DNA from: Gliomastix tumulicola | Lineage: Eukaryota; Ascomycota; Sordariomycetes; Hypocreales; Bionectriaceae | DNA length: 64,000 nucleotides | Direction: 5' to 3' | Assembly (NCBI GenBank): GCA_001599755.1 | Contig: BCHX01000009.1 | Span: forward strand, 620,001-684,000 | Shown here: positions 33,669 through 42,901 of the stretch, in pieces | Numbering within the stretch: position 1 is the first letter of the stretch | How the letters are laid out: the number at the start of each line of letters is the position of its first letter | Position numbers and translations under genes: made by a program | Notes under the pieces: generated by a model | The model's database searches: none | What the model saw: only the letters and a program-made list of their open reading frames with translations | Told to the model about the DNA's origin: nothing

Positions 33669-35604
33669 CGGCGTTGGGGAAGGGCGTATGGATAGGGAGC
33701 TGGCCTGGCGGCTTTGATATCCAGGAGGCGCTAAGGGGAACACGACGGCGGGTGTTTTTACGGCTCTGGCGCCATCTGGCTCGCAAGGCGGCGCGACGTA
33801 ACCAGATAAAATCGCAGAAACGAGGTTATATCCACAGCCTCGGGTGTGTTTTCAATCCCCAAGCAGAGTTGACGTCGTAGACTTGGACTCGAGTGGTGAT
33901 GGTGAGGCTAAACCGAGCTTTCCACGAGCTACGGGTACCCTGACCGTAGTTTTGCTTACTGTACACGCAATTATCGTCTTACATGGGAAGCTATTGGTGT
34001 ACCGTTCAGCGACCAGCTTCCCAAAATTGACAACTCGAGTTTCAAAAAAATAAGATGATGAAAAGTATTATTATCGTTCACATGAGAGCTCGTCATAGAT
34101 GTAAATGGCTGCAGCTGCTGTCCTCATGATCTACTACGCTGTGCTGTGATACGGTCGGGAGAATTCGTTGGCCAAAGTCCAGGGTAGGGCACAATTCTGG
34201 GAAGTCACCCGACTCAACCTGGATCATCTGAACAAACTTGCGCTGACTGACTGCACGGAGTTGCTGCGCTGATGTACCCAACACTTAGGATTTCTTTATA
34301 TTTAAGTGATGTCTGCTACTACTTCTTCGAACTACTCCAATCATCTCATTATAGTGTCTTTCCTTCCCCCGTGCGACGCGATCTCTGGACGCGGAGGACC
34401 GGGCCGCAGTCTTCGGCTGGCGGAATGAAGCAAACCGATCATCATTAATCAACACGCGCTTCCCATTTAGACTGCTCCCATCTCGATCGTTCCGCGCTTC
34501 CACGCCAAACTTGAATTAGCCTGAAGAAGTCGGGGAAATAAATAATAGCGGTGCCTTGGCTCAGGCGAGGAGGACGCCCCGACCAGGAAACACGGACAAG
34601 CCACGTCCGGGGAATTGTGGAGGAGGCACCGTTGCTGAATCATGTGAATCTCCCGAGGACGCCGTTCATGCAAGGCACACGGAGACGGGAGGGAGTGGAA
34701 GACAGGCACAGGCGACGATCATGGCTCTTCTCAATGGCTAAAGGACCCTGTGAAAGCTTCTTTCTGTTGGATCATCATGGATTTATACTAGGAATGGGTG
34801 GCTAATATCTGGACTCGTTGATCGTCAATCTGTCAGACAAGGAACCGTGGGTTCGCATCGGCTGTATAAGACCAGCTCAGCAGCCCGCGTCTTCTTCTTC
34901 TGCCAATGTCTTTGCAAAGGACGAACCAAGGCTTGTTGTACCCTAGGACCGCCTAGGCACTGAGTGCTCGCCCCAAGGTAACTTGCCTACGGACGGCGGA
35001 CATGGCAATCTAATACCGCCGAATGGAGAAACCGGCTCCCAGATCCGCAGGAAAAACAAAAGGCGTGCTCGGCCATGCTTGGTGCTCCCTCTCACAATCC
35101 TTATCTCACCTGCGTCCTGCACCGTCCGGAACTTGGCACCTTCGTCTAGTCCGCACACGTGCAGAGTCTCGAACCGCGATGACTTCGAACTCGGGCCTCA
35201 GTCCCTGGCCAAGCCACGCCCGTCCGGACACTGGCACTGCATCGTGAAGATGTGGTGGGCCTGCCTGCATCTCGTTCCTGAGGAAATTACGCATTTCGTG
35301 CTCACCTACGCCGCTACCCCGGCATGGCACCCCAATCAAAGAGACGCTTGGCTCTGCTCCGGGGTAGTAGCCAGATGCCAATTGGGGATAGCATCAGTAT
35401 AATATCCCTTGCGTCAGCTGCGCGGGCCGGCAAAAAGGAAGCGTGGAGGCCGCCTTTCCGAGAGAAGCTCCGTTGCAGCCAGATGGCGAAGGCCTTCATG
35501 CCATTGATAAAGGGCTCGTGTCCTGCTGGTCTCCTCACAATGGTAAGAGACACCCAGCCATCCTCAGAAGCTGAAGAAGAAGAATCAAAGGATCCCTTGA
35601 CACA
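33669..35604. other. Divergent intergenic region
   Basis: 1.9 kb between the lipid phosphatase (minus) and the cellobiohydrolase (plus). A plus-strand open frame at 34983-35402 shows no known domain. It probably contains the cellulase promoter; an AT-rich TATAATATC near 35397 is about 200 nt before the start codon. Confidence 0.55.
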
Positions 35605-36833
35605 ATGCGTTCCAACTCTCTCCTCACGGCAGCGGCCGTCATCGGCGCCGCCTCGGTGACTGCCCACACCATCCCCTCTGCTCGCGCCGTTGACCAGAAT
35701 CCGTTTGTCGGGCGCAAGCTCTCCATCAGCCACGACTACGCCAACGCGCTCGAGGAGACCTTCGAGAGCTTCGTCTCTAAAAACGACACCGTCAACGCCG
35801 CCAAGGTCCGCACCGTGCAGAACACGGGAACCTTCCGCTGGGCTCCCCGGATCGACCTGCTGCCCGTCCTCGACGCCTCCATCTCCGCTGCCCGCGCGGA
35901 GCAGAACCAGGGCGGCGTGCCCCAGGTCCTGGGCCTCGTGCTGTACAACCTGCCCGACAGGGACTGCAGCGCTGGTGAGAGTGCCGGCGAGCTGTCCGGT
36001 CGGGATGGTCTCCGCAGGTACAAGACCGAGTATGTTGATGGCTGGTACGACAGGCTGAGGAGGGCGTCTGATATCACCTTTGCCATTGTCGTCGAGCCCG
36101 ACGCGATCGGCAACATGGTGACGAACCAGGGGATCCCGCTGTGCGCCAACGCCAAGGCGATCCAGGAGGAGGGCATCGCCTATGCGCTCAAGAAGCTCCA
36201 GCTGCCCAACGTGAACCTGTACCTCGATGCCTCCCACGGTGGATGGCTGGGATGGGCTGACAACCTGCCTTTGGGTATGTATTCCAGGACCTTACCTCTG
36301 TTCCCTTGCTATACTGACGCATTTCCCCAGCTGCGGCACAGTTCAAGAAGATCATCGACCTCGCCGGTCCCAACGTCAAGATCCGTGGCTTCTCGACCAA
36401 CGTGTCCAACTACAACCCCTTCATCGCCACCGTGCGCGAGGACTACACGGAATGGAGCCCGTCCTGGGACGAGGACCACTACACCAAGTCGCTGGCCGCG
36501 TTCCTCGAGGCCGAGGGCCTGCCCACGCGCTTCATCGTCGACCAGAGCCGCGTCCACCTGCCGGGAGCCCGCGCGGAATGGGGTGAGTGGTGCAACGTCG
36601 CGCCCGCCGGTCTGGGCCAGCCCCAGGCTCTCGCTCCTGATAACGAGTACATCGACAGCCTGACCTGGGTCAAGCCGCCTGGCGAGAGTGACGGCCGCTG
36701 CGGACTGGAGGGTGCACCGGCCGCTGGTGTGTGGTTTGATGAGTACGTCCAGATGCTGGTTGAGAACGCGCACTCGGATATCGCGCCTGCGGCGTCGCTC
36801 GAGAGGCCGCGCAAGCCGTGGTGGCCCAACTGA
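35605..36833 (+). CDS. GH6 cellobiohydrolase (Cel6 type), secreted, no CBM
   Basis: Secreted glycoside hydrolase family 6 enzyme acting on beta-1,4-glucan, expected to release cellobiose from non-reducing ends. Two exons (35605-36274, 36331-36833) give 390 aa. A signal peptide (about 1-20, MRSNSLLTAAAVIGAASVTA) leads almost directly into the catalytic domain; there is no cellulose-binding module or linker. Conserved motifs are LYNLPDRDC (Asp120, matching T. reesei Cel6A Asp175), VVEPDAIGN (Asp166, matching the catalytic acid Asp221), YLDASHGGWLGW, GFSTNVSNYN and WGEWCNV near the active-site exit. Usual GH6 sequence has DAGHAGWLGW and EPDSLAN, so this is a divergent member. The intron lies after NLPL with a TACTGAC branch. 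An AATAAA at 36907-36912 may be the polyadenylation signal. Confidence 0.92.
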
Positions 36834-37076
36834 GGGAGGGCGACGCCTTTGGGAGCTGCTTCTATCTAGGACGTACACATGTATATAGAGTGCCTGATCT
36901 GAGAGCAATAAATCAGGTCAACAGACGACGAGTGCAGAATGGCGTGTTCTAGACTGTACAAAGATGTGATGGTTTCATCCGCAGGTGTCTCGAGATCACG
37001 ACAATGTAGGAGGCAATCCGGGGTCGCCCTGGCACCTTCAGTGGCGAAATGACGCTTGTCAAGGGTGTCAACTTGC

Positions 37077-37117
37077 AACTCGAAACTTGAAACCTGAAAC
37101 TCGAAACTCGAAACAAC
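37077..37117. repeat. Short imperfect tandem repeat of AACTCGAAACT type
   Basis: Five or six imperfect copies of a 7-8 nt GAAACT(C/T) unit about 600 nt upstream of the HExxH protein gene. It may be a simple repeat or a cluster of regulator sites. Confidence 0.6.
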
Positions 37118-37588
37118 TGGGTTGAGGGTTGAAGGACGGCGGCCGGGGCAAAGTATCCCGGCTGCTACGCTGGCTCGGTATTTGATATCGTCGGCGCATA
37201 TAAGCCAGCTGAATGATCTGCCCCGGGATTTGTCCAAGTTTGGCCGCAAGTGGTGGAAATTTCTCTCGAGCGCAACCTCCTCCGTCGGCCACCGGGGGAA
37301 TGATGGCGGACAGTTGGCATCCGTCTGCTACGCGCTACGCGCAGCAGCAAAGCCGTGAAGACGTGACGATGCGAGAACCCCGGGAACAACCCCGGAGACG
37401 CCCTTGATTCGAGCGGCTGTCCAGCCGCCCCGTTTGCTGCTTCAGCTTAATATGGGCGGACCGTGCAATGAAACGTCGAGAGCTGGTGAATTTTGGTGAG
37501 GATCGACAAGCCAAGACGGACGGAGACCGGGGGCTGGGCGACCCGTCTGGGAATGCCGCCAGTGTCTCGCTTGCTTCCGCAAGGGCAT

Positions 37589-37598
37589 GTATAAAGAC
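37589..37598 (+). promoter_or_regulatory. TATA-like box of the HExxH protein gene
   Basis: TGTATAAAGA lies about 120 nt upstream of the start codon at 37717, a good core-promoter position. Inferred from position and sequence. Confidence 0.45.
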
Positions 37599-37716
37599 GC
37601 TCTTATGGTCGTCATTGTCCGAAAGTGATGTGGTGAGCAAGCAGATCATTACCTTATAACCCAACACATCCATCGGCATCATAACTGCTGCTGCTTGATA
37701 TCAGTCATCGATCGTC

Positions 37717-39054
37717 ATGGGTCTTTCCGCACCGCTTCTGGCCGGCCTCCTCCTCCTCCTCCAGGGACTGCCTGGAGGCACGGCCGCCCCGGCGCCTAGC
37801 CGTGTCGTTGAGGCTCTGCCTCCCCCGGCCTCGTTTACGGCCAACCCAAACATCGGGCCCGGCGGCAGTACCTTCCTTGACTCGGCGCACTTCCGCGTCT
37901 ACGGAGCCAGCGGTGCTAATGCGCAGCGGACGCTCGACATGCTCGAGGGTGCGTTCGACTGCTTCATCACCACCCTGGGCTACCGCTCAACAGGGCTGTC
38001 CTACAACCCGGGCTCCGATGATGGACCCTGGACCAAGGTCAACATCTACTCGGTCGCTCAGCTCCCTGGCGCGGCGGGTGTGATGCACTCGGACGCTGCC
38101 ACGGGCATGGCCTGGCTCGAGGTGCAGAACGCGTACATCAACGCGCCCGGTGTCGTTGTCCACGAGTTCGGCCACGGCGTCCACTACCACCAGCGCACTT
38201 GGGTCAACCAGGGCCGCACCGGCGCCTGGTGGGAGACGTTTGCCAACTGGTTTGCGGACACGTACCGCACGTCGACCCTGTGCGCTGCTTCGAGGCAGAA
38301 GTACGGCCAGCCGACGGATGTGTCTGAGATCAACGTCCGCAAGACCATCGGGGATTCATTCCAGGTCCTCGTGGACGGTACTGCAGGCAGCGGCAACTAC
38401 TACGAGGCGTGGCCGTTCTTCACCTTCCTGACGTCCAACCTGGACGGGTTCCAGGGCCTGGGCAAGGATGCCCTCCACCAGCTCATGGTCCAGTACCAGG
38501 CCAACAGCAACGAGACGCCGCTGCACACGCTCAACAGGGTCGTTTCCGGCGGGGGTGTCACTGCCTCCAAGGTCGTCGGCAGGTACTGGGCGAGGATGGC
38601 GTACGTTGACATCGGCCACCCTGGGGCGCAGAGCATCTTCTTCAGCCAGCGCGGCTCCATCAACTACAACAACGTCCAGTCGTCTGGCAGCGGGCGCTAC
38701 ACGGCCATTGCTGCTCGTCGCCCCGCGTACATGGGCGCAAACATCATCCCCCTTTCTGCAAGCGGAGGGACCGTCAGCGTCCAGATCACGGCTAGCGGTG
38801 CCTATACTGCCACGCTCGCCGTGTACAACCAGGGAACCAAAGCGGTGCGCTATGCCGATGTTGTTGGCTCTGGGTCGGTGAACGTGGCGAGCGGAGAGGA
38901 GGTCAGCCTGGTCGTGGCGAACACGCCTAACTCGCTGATCCTCTTTGATCCTTTCAGCTTGACGTCTGAGACAAGGGCTGGTCTCGATTACTCGTTCACT
39001 CTGTCGGGTGCGACCGTGTCGAGCGTGAGGACGAGGGACGTGGATATCCAGTGA
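37717..39054 (+). CDS. Secreted HExxH putative metallopeptidase (DUF6055-like)
   Basis: Single-exon gene of 445 aa with a signal peptide (about 1-23, very Leu-rich). The zinc-binding HEFGH (His149, Glu150, His153) is followed by Glu173 in WWETFANWFAD, 19 residues after the second His, the spacing of gluzincin metallopeptidases. The upstream segment SAHFRVYGASGANAQRTLDM and the C-terminal beta-rich region (GGTVSVQITASGAYTATLAV) resemble secreted proteins carrying DUF6055, which are common in fungi and bacteria. Enzymatic activity is inferred from the metal motif; the substrate is unknown. It follows the GH6 cellulase on the same strand about 0.9 kb away, so both would add to the extracellular enzyme set. 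The N-terminal boundary of the mature protein is not certain. Confidence 0.8.
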   Translation: MGLSAPLLAGLLLLLQGLPGGTAAPAPSRVVEALPPPASFTANPNIGPGGSTFLDSAHFRVYGASGANAQRTLDMLEGAFDCFITTLGYRSTGLSYNPGSDDGPWTKVNIYSVAQLPGAAGVMHSDAATGMAWLEVQNAYINAPGVVVHEFGHGVHYHQRTWVNQGRTGAWWETFANWFADTYRTSTLCAASRQKYGQPTDVSEINVRKTIGDSFQVLVDGTAGSGNYYEAWPFFTFLTSNLDGFQGLGKDALHQLMVQYQANSNETPLHTLNRVVSGGGVTASKVVGRYWARMAYVDIGHPGAQSIFFSQRGSINYNNVQSSGSGRYTAIAARRPAYMGANIIPLSASGGTVSVQITASGAYTATLAVYNQGTKAVRYADVVGSGSVNVASGEEVSLVVANTPNSLILFDPFSLTSETRAGLDYSFTLSGATVSSVRTRDVDIQ

Positions 39055-39482
39055 GGATGTTTGGATGGGGGAAAGGCATATTAGCGGTCTTGTATGTAGG
39101 GAGCCGCATCGAAGGACATATGAACAAAGATGATTGAATATATGATGACTGGACGCGTCTTGGGCTGCAGAAATTTGCGAGAGTGACACTTAATTCTTTG
39201 TAGAGTTGTAGGCGACGGAGGTTGAGAAGACGGCCTGGGAGCTGAGTTGATCTTCCAGGGAGCCTTCAGTGCATTTAGGTGGGTCCCACCCGCTGTTGAC
39301 TGTTTAGTGGGGCTGCCATTGGTGCCAAACGTCACAACCTTCAACTTTTCCAATCCTGCATCGTCGAAGGAGCTTCTTGCCCGCCAGTAACCTCTCCATT
39401 TCTCAGCCAATCTCCTCTTGCTGAATATCTGCCTCGTCTCTATCCAAAGATGAAGGCTAGTTGATTCTTCCGAACCGACAAC
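39055..39482. other. Intergenic region
   Basis: Short spacer between the HExxH protein and the WW/FF protein; no gene was seen. Confidence 0.6.
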
Positions 39483-41237
39483 ATGCTCAAATCAACATAC
39501 AAACCGTCAGCTGCCGTCGCAGCGGCCAACGCGCCTCTCCCGCCTGGCTGGACAGAACACACCGCGCCGACCGGCCACAAATACTACTACAACGCCGAGA
39601 CCAAAGAATCAACATACAACCGGCCCGGCCTGCCTCCTCCCCCTCCCGCGCCGGTAGCACCAGCTGCTGCTCCCTACGGCGCACTGCTGCCCAACCTCTC
39701 AGATCCCAACGTCGCGAACGCATACCTCCGACAGATCAACCAGCAGGCGCAGCCCCAGAGAGGCGGTCACAATGGCGGCGGCCGCGGGGGCGGGAAGACA
39801 GGCAACGATGGGAGACCGAGGCCGCAGCCCGTCGACAAGCCGCGGAGGACGGAGCCGATCCCCGGGTTCGAGCCGTGGATCCTCGTGTACACCAAGTATT
39901 CGCGGCGCTTCGCCTACAACCCCGATAAGAATGCTAGCTATTGGAGGATTCCGGAGAAGATTATGTCTGGGGTTCTCGAGCTGGACAAGGCGCGGATACG
40001 GCGTGCGGCTGGTGTGGATGCAGGGGAAGGGGAAGAGGACCAGTCACAAGCGGGCAAGTCTGAGACTGTAGCGAAGCCATTGGACAGACCAGAAGCGCCG
40101 GGGCAAGAGGGCGTTGGAGATGACTCAGAGTACGAGGAAGTTGAGGTCACGGACGACGAAGCCGACAACGGAGACGACCACCCCACGAAGCGACAGCGCA
40201 CTGAAGAGCCACGCCAGCAAGACGATGAAGAAGAAGAGGGCGAAGAAGACCAAGAGCCAGAGGAGGAGGAGGAGGAGGAGGAGGAGGAGGACCAGGGCCC
40301 TGTTGAATTTACCGAAGCCGACATTGCGGCACAGCTCGCTGCCATGGGCGAAGAGTACGGCCTGGACCCGGGCGACTACGACGACGGGAACATGGAGGAG
40401 TGGCCCGAAGGCGCTGAGGGTGTCGATTTCTCCGAAGAGGACGCCATTCTGCTCTTCAAGGATCTCCTCAACGACCTTGGTGTGAGCCCCTACAGCCCGT
40501 GGGAAAAGCTCCTCGAGGACGGCAAGATGATGGAAGACTCACGATACACGGCGCTCACAACGACAAAGGCGCGGAAAGAGTGCCACGACCAGTGGTCACG
40601 GGAGAAGATCGCGGCACTGCGGGAGCAGAGGGCGAGGCAGGAGAAGACGGACCCGAGGGTGGCATATATGGGTTTCCTCCAGGAGAAGGCCACGCCGAAG
40701 CTGTACTGGCCCGAGTTCAAGCGCAAGTACCGCAAGGAGGATCCGATGCGGGATATGAAGCTGTCAGACAAGGACAGGGAGAAGGCATACAGAGAGCACA
40801 TCAACCGGCTGAAGCAGCCCCAGGCGACAAGAAAGACGGCGCTTACGGCGTTGCTGAAGGCGCAGCCGCTGCACGCCCTCCACAACAAGTCTCTGTCATC
40901 AGGCGGCCTGCCCACGCAAGTCCTCATTGATCCAAGTTATGCGGCTCTCGAACCGGCTGTGCGGGACCCTCTCATCGAGGCGTACGTGCAGACGCTTGCA
41001 GGACCACCCGAGGACCTAGAAGGCGCACAGGCAGAGGAAGAGGCGAGGGGCAAGCGAGAGAAGAGAGAAAAGGCACTTGAGGAGCGGAACAGGGTCATCG
41101 ACGAGCAGAGGAAGATGCGGGCGAGAGATCTGGCAGGGGCCAAGGCCCGACTGAGAGAAGGGGAGAGGGAGGTCGAGGTCGCGATGAGGGTCAATAAGGA
41201 TGGACTGCGTAGCCAGTTGGTAGACAAAGAAGGATGA
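39483..41237 (+). CDS. WW/FF-domain protein, Urn1/Dre4-like splicing factor
   Basis: Single-exon gene of 584 aa. The WW domain at about residues 19-48 (PLPPGWTEHTAPTGHKYYYN) is followed by a Pro-rich linker and a second conserved block (GFEPWILVYTKYSRRFAYNP). Then comes a long acidic stretch (about 210-275) with an NLS-like PTKRQR, and an FF domain at about 322-375 (FKDLLNDLGVSPYSPWEKLL). A second FF-like segment lies at about 395-440 (FLQEKATPKLYWPEFKRKYR). The tail is a charged coiled coil. One WW plus FF domain(s) matches yeast Urn1 and fission-yeast Dre4, which associate with spliceosomal complexes. Prp40 and TCERG1 are alternatives but have more WW/FF copies. It would act in the nucleus on pre-mRNA splicing. 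Confidence 0.83.
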   Translation: MLKSTYKPSAAVAAANAPLPPGWTEHTAPTGHKYYYNAETKESTYNRPGLPPPPPAPVAPAAAPYGALLPNLSDPNVANAYLRQINQQAQPQRGGHNGGGRGGGKTGNDGRPRPQPVDKPRRTEPIPGFEPWILVYTKYSRRFAYNPDKNASYWRIPEKIMSGVLELDKARIRRAAGVDAGEGEEDQSQAGKSETVAKPLDRPEAPGQEGVGDDSEYEEVEVTDDEADNGDDHPTKRQRTEEPRQQDDEEEEGEEDQEPEEEEEEEEEEDQGPVEFTEADIAAQLAAMGEEYGLDPGDYDDGNMEEWPEGAEGVDFSEEDAILLFKDLLNDLGVSPYSPWEKLLEDGKMMEDSRYTALTTTKARKECHDQWSREKIAALREQRARQEKTDPRVAYMGFLQEKATPKLYWPEFKRKYRKEDPMRDMKLSDKDREKAYREHINRLKQPQATRKTALTALLKAQPLHALHNKSLSSGGLPTQVLIDPSYAALEPAVRDPLIEAYVQTLAGPPEDLEGAQAEEEARGKREKREKALEERNRVIDEQRKMRARDLAGAKARLREGEREVEVAMRVNKDGLRSQLVDKEG

Positions 41238-41358
41238 ATGTACAAGGCTAGACAACATCACTAGCCTGCATGTATTTAAGCACAATACCTCCGCTATCTA
41301 CGATGCCTTCCATATACCGGGCGATCCTTGGATCATATAACAATATGTACGCGAGCTC

Positions 41359-41378
41359 ACCTACTTACCTAAGTAGGT
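41359..41378. repeat. 8-bp-arm hairpin between convergent genes
   Basis: Arms ACCTACTT and AAGTAGGT flank a 4-nt loop, in the 177-nt gap between the stops of the WW/FF gene and the Nudix gene. It may act at transcript ends or be a remnant of a short repeat. Similar CTTAC-CTAAGTAGG strings also occur near 25955. Confidence 0.6.
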
Positions 41379-41413
41379 ATGCGCTTGATGGTGACAGCCA
41401 CGGAAGGCTGCCG

Positions 41414-42538
41414 CTAGCTCTCCTCTGGAAGGACCCAAAGGTCCGCAAAGAACTGGTCCGCTTGTTCAGTCAGATACCGTCTCTCTGCCTCCCCGTCCAC
41501 GAAGCCGTCTCGGGCGCCAGCCTGCAGATCGACGTTGTGGAGGGCCACACCCGCCAGCGTCTCGAAGTCGGGTGCCAGCTTCTCCTCTTGCTGCTGGATG
41601 AGAACCTGGAGCAGCTCCAGCGCGGGGAGGAGCCTGGCCAGCACGCCCACGCGGAGCTGCTCCTCGCTGTGTGTCCATACGTGCCACGCGGCCAGCCTAA
41701 CGAGGCGCCACCACTCGTCCCGGTCGTTGGACAGACGTTCGGCCGCGATGCGGTTGAAGACGAGGAACGCCGGATCTGTCCCAGCAGAAGGGTCCTCCTC
41801 GCTTCCTTCCCGCAGGATGTACTGGCACAGAGGCTCGACGTGGCTGAGCGCACCCTCCGGCCACACCCTCCTCAGACTCTCGACGATGCCGGCAGCCAGC
41901 TGCTCAGGCGCGGGGAGCCGATCGGGCTCGAACCAATGCACCGCGTCCTCGTGCTCCCAGCCTAGGCGTATATCTGCGTCGGGCGCGTCGAGACGGAAGG
42001 CGAACGGATGGACGGACCACTCGTAGTGGGCGACTCGGTCGACGAAGGAGAAGGGCTTCCCCGCGGCGAGAAAGCGCAGGCCTAGGCCTGTCGGTGACTC
42101 CTTGAGATTCGTCTCCTCGAATAGTTCGCGGCGAGCGGCGTCCAGGGGACTGGCGTCGGAGGGCTCGAGGCCGCCAGAGATGGTCGCAAACTTGCCTCTT
42201 AGAGGGAAAAAAAAGAAGGCCGGTAAGCGCAACTACTCCCTCCACGTCCGTCCGGGTCCGACCCGATTCCTGGGATCTGGATCTGCCGTTGGCTCTTACC
42301 GGTAGGTGTTGACCTTGTCGGTGCGCCTGAAGAGAGCTACCTTTGGTCGGCCATCCTGGGCGTCGCGCTTGAGGAGGAAGCTGCCCACGACGGCGCGCTT
42401 CGTGAGCTGCGGCGGCTGTGCGCTGGCGGGTGTTTTCGAGGAAATCCAGCGGACAGTGGAGGCGGATGCCGGTCGCCTGGGGAGGAAAACGGGCAGAGAC
42501 GACCCAATGGCTCGGATCGGGGTGTTGGTGAGAGCCAT
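41414..42538 (-). CDS. Nudix hydrolase-like protein, probably mitochondrial
   Basis: Two exons (42538-42300, 42197-41414) give 340 aa; an in-frame Met at 42589 would add 17 residues. ATG 42538 starts an Arg/Ser/Ala-rich, acid-free leader (RPASASTVRWISSKTPASA) that looks like a mitochondrial targeting peptide. The Nudix box follows at about 87-110 (GLEPSDASPLDAARRELFEE): the catalytic RE-x2-EE core is intact, but the first box Glu is Ala and the late Gly is Asn. Downstream motifs KPFSFVDRVAHYEWSVHPFA and WEHEDAVHWFEP match a fungal Nudix group. I recall members of this group as sometimes fused to an eIF2B-like domain; here only a helical segment with EWWRLVRLAAWHVW remains before the stop. Substrate unknown. 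Confidence 0.8.
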
Positions 42539-42901
42539 TGCGTTGCTGAGGAGGGGGAGAAATCTGGCATCGGCGCAGAATGGCGACAAGATGCTGTAAT
42601 ATGACGGTGGGGGTGGTGGGTTGACATAAAAAATGGCGGACAGCTACCCTGCACCTTGCATGTCCGAGATCTCTGGGTCTTTTGTGTCTGGCCCTGGTCC
42701 GCCTCGAAACGGCAGCGAATTTAGGGCAAAAGAATCAGAATCCTCTGCCTGTAGGCTTCTAATTTCAACTCATGGCAAGAAATCGAGCTTTTATAGTATT
42801 GTACATGTATTAAGTTGGGTGACTGTCGTCATGGATGCTTGTCCGTCCTCCATCATCATCATTAAGTGTCAGTGCATCCGTCCTCTATCATCTAGCTGGC
42901 T
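42539..42901. other. Intergenic region
   Basis: Promoter of the Nudix gene and 3' end of the Zn2Cys6 gene; no gene was seen. Confidence 0.55.

Larger units (their letters stand above)
36834..37716. other. Intergenic region upstream of the HExxH protein
   Basis: Holds the GH6 3' end and the promoter of the next gene, including an 8-bp-like direct repeat (37077-37117) and a TATA-like box (37589-37598). No gene was seen. Confidence 0.55.

Noticed and set aside
34983..35402. Plus-strand open frame of 139 codons upstream of GH6
   Set aside because: Composition and lack of motifs fit promoter DNA; no family recognised.
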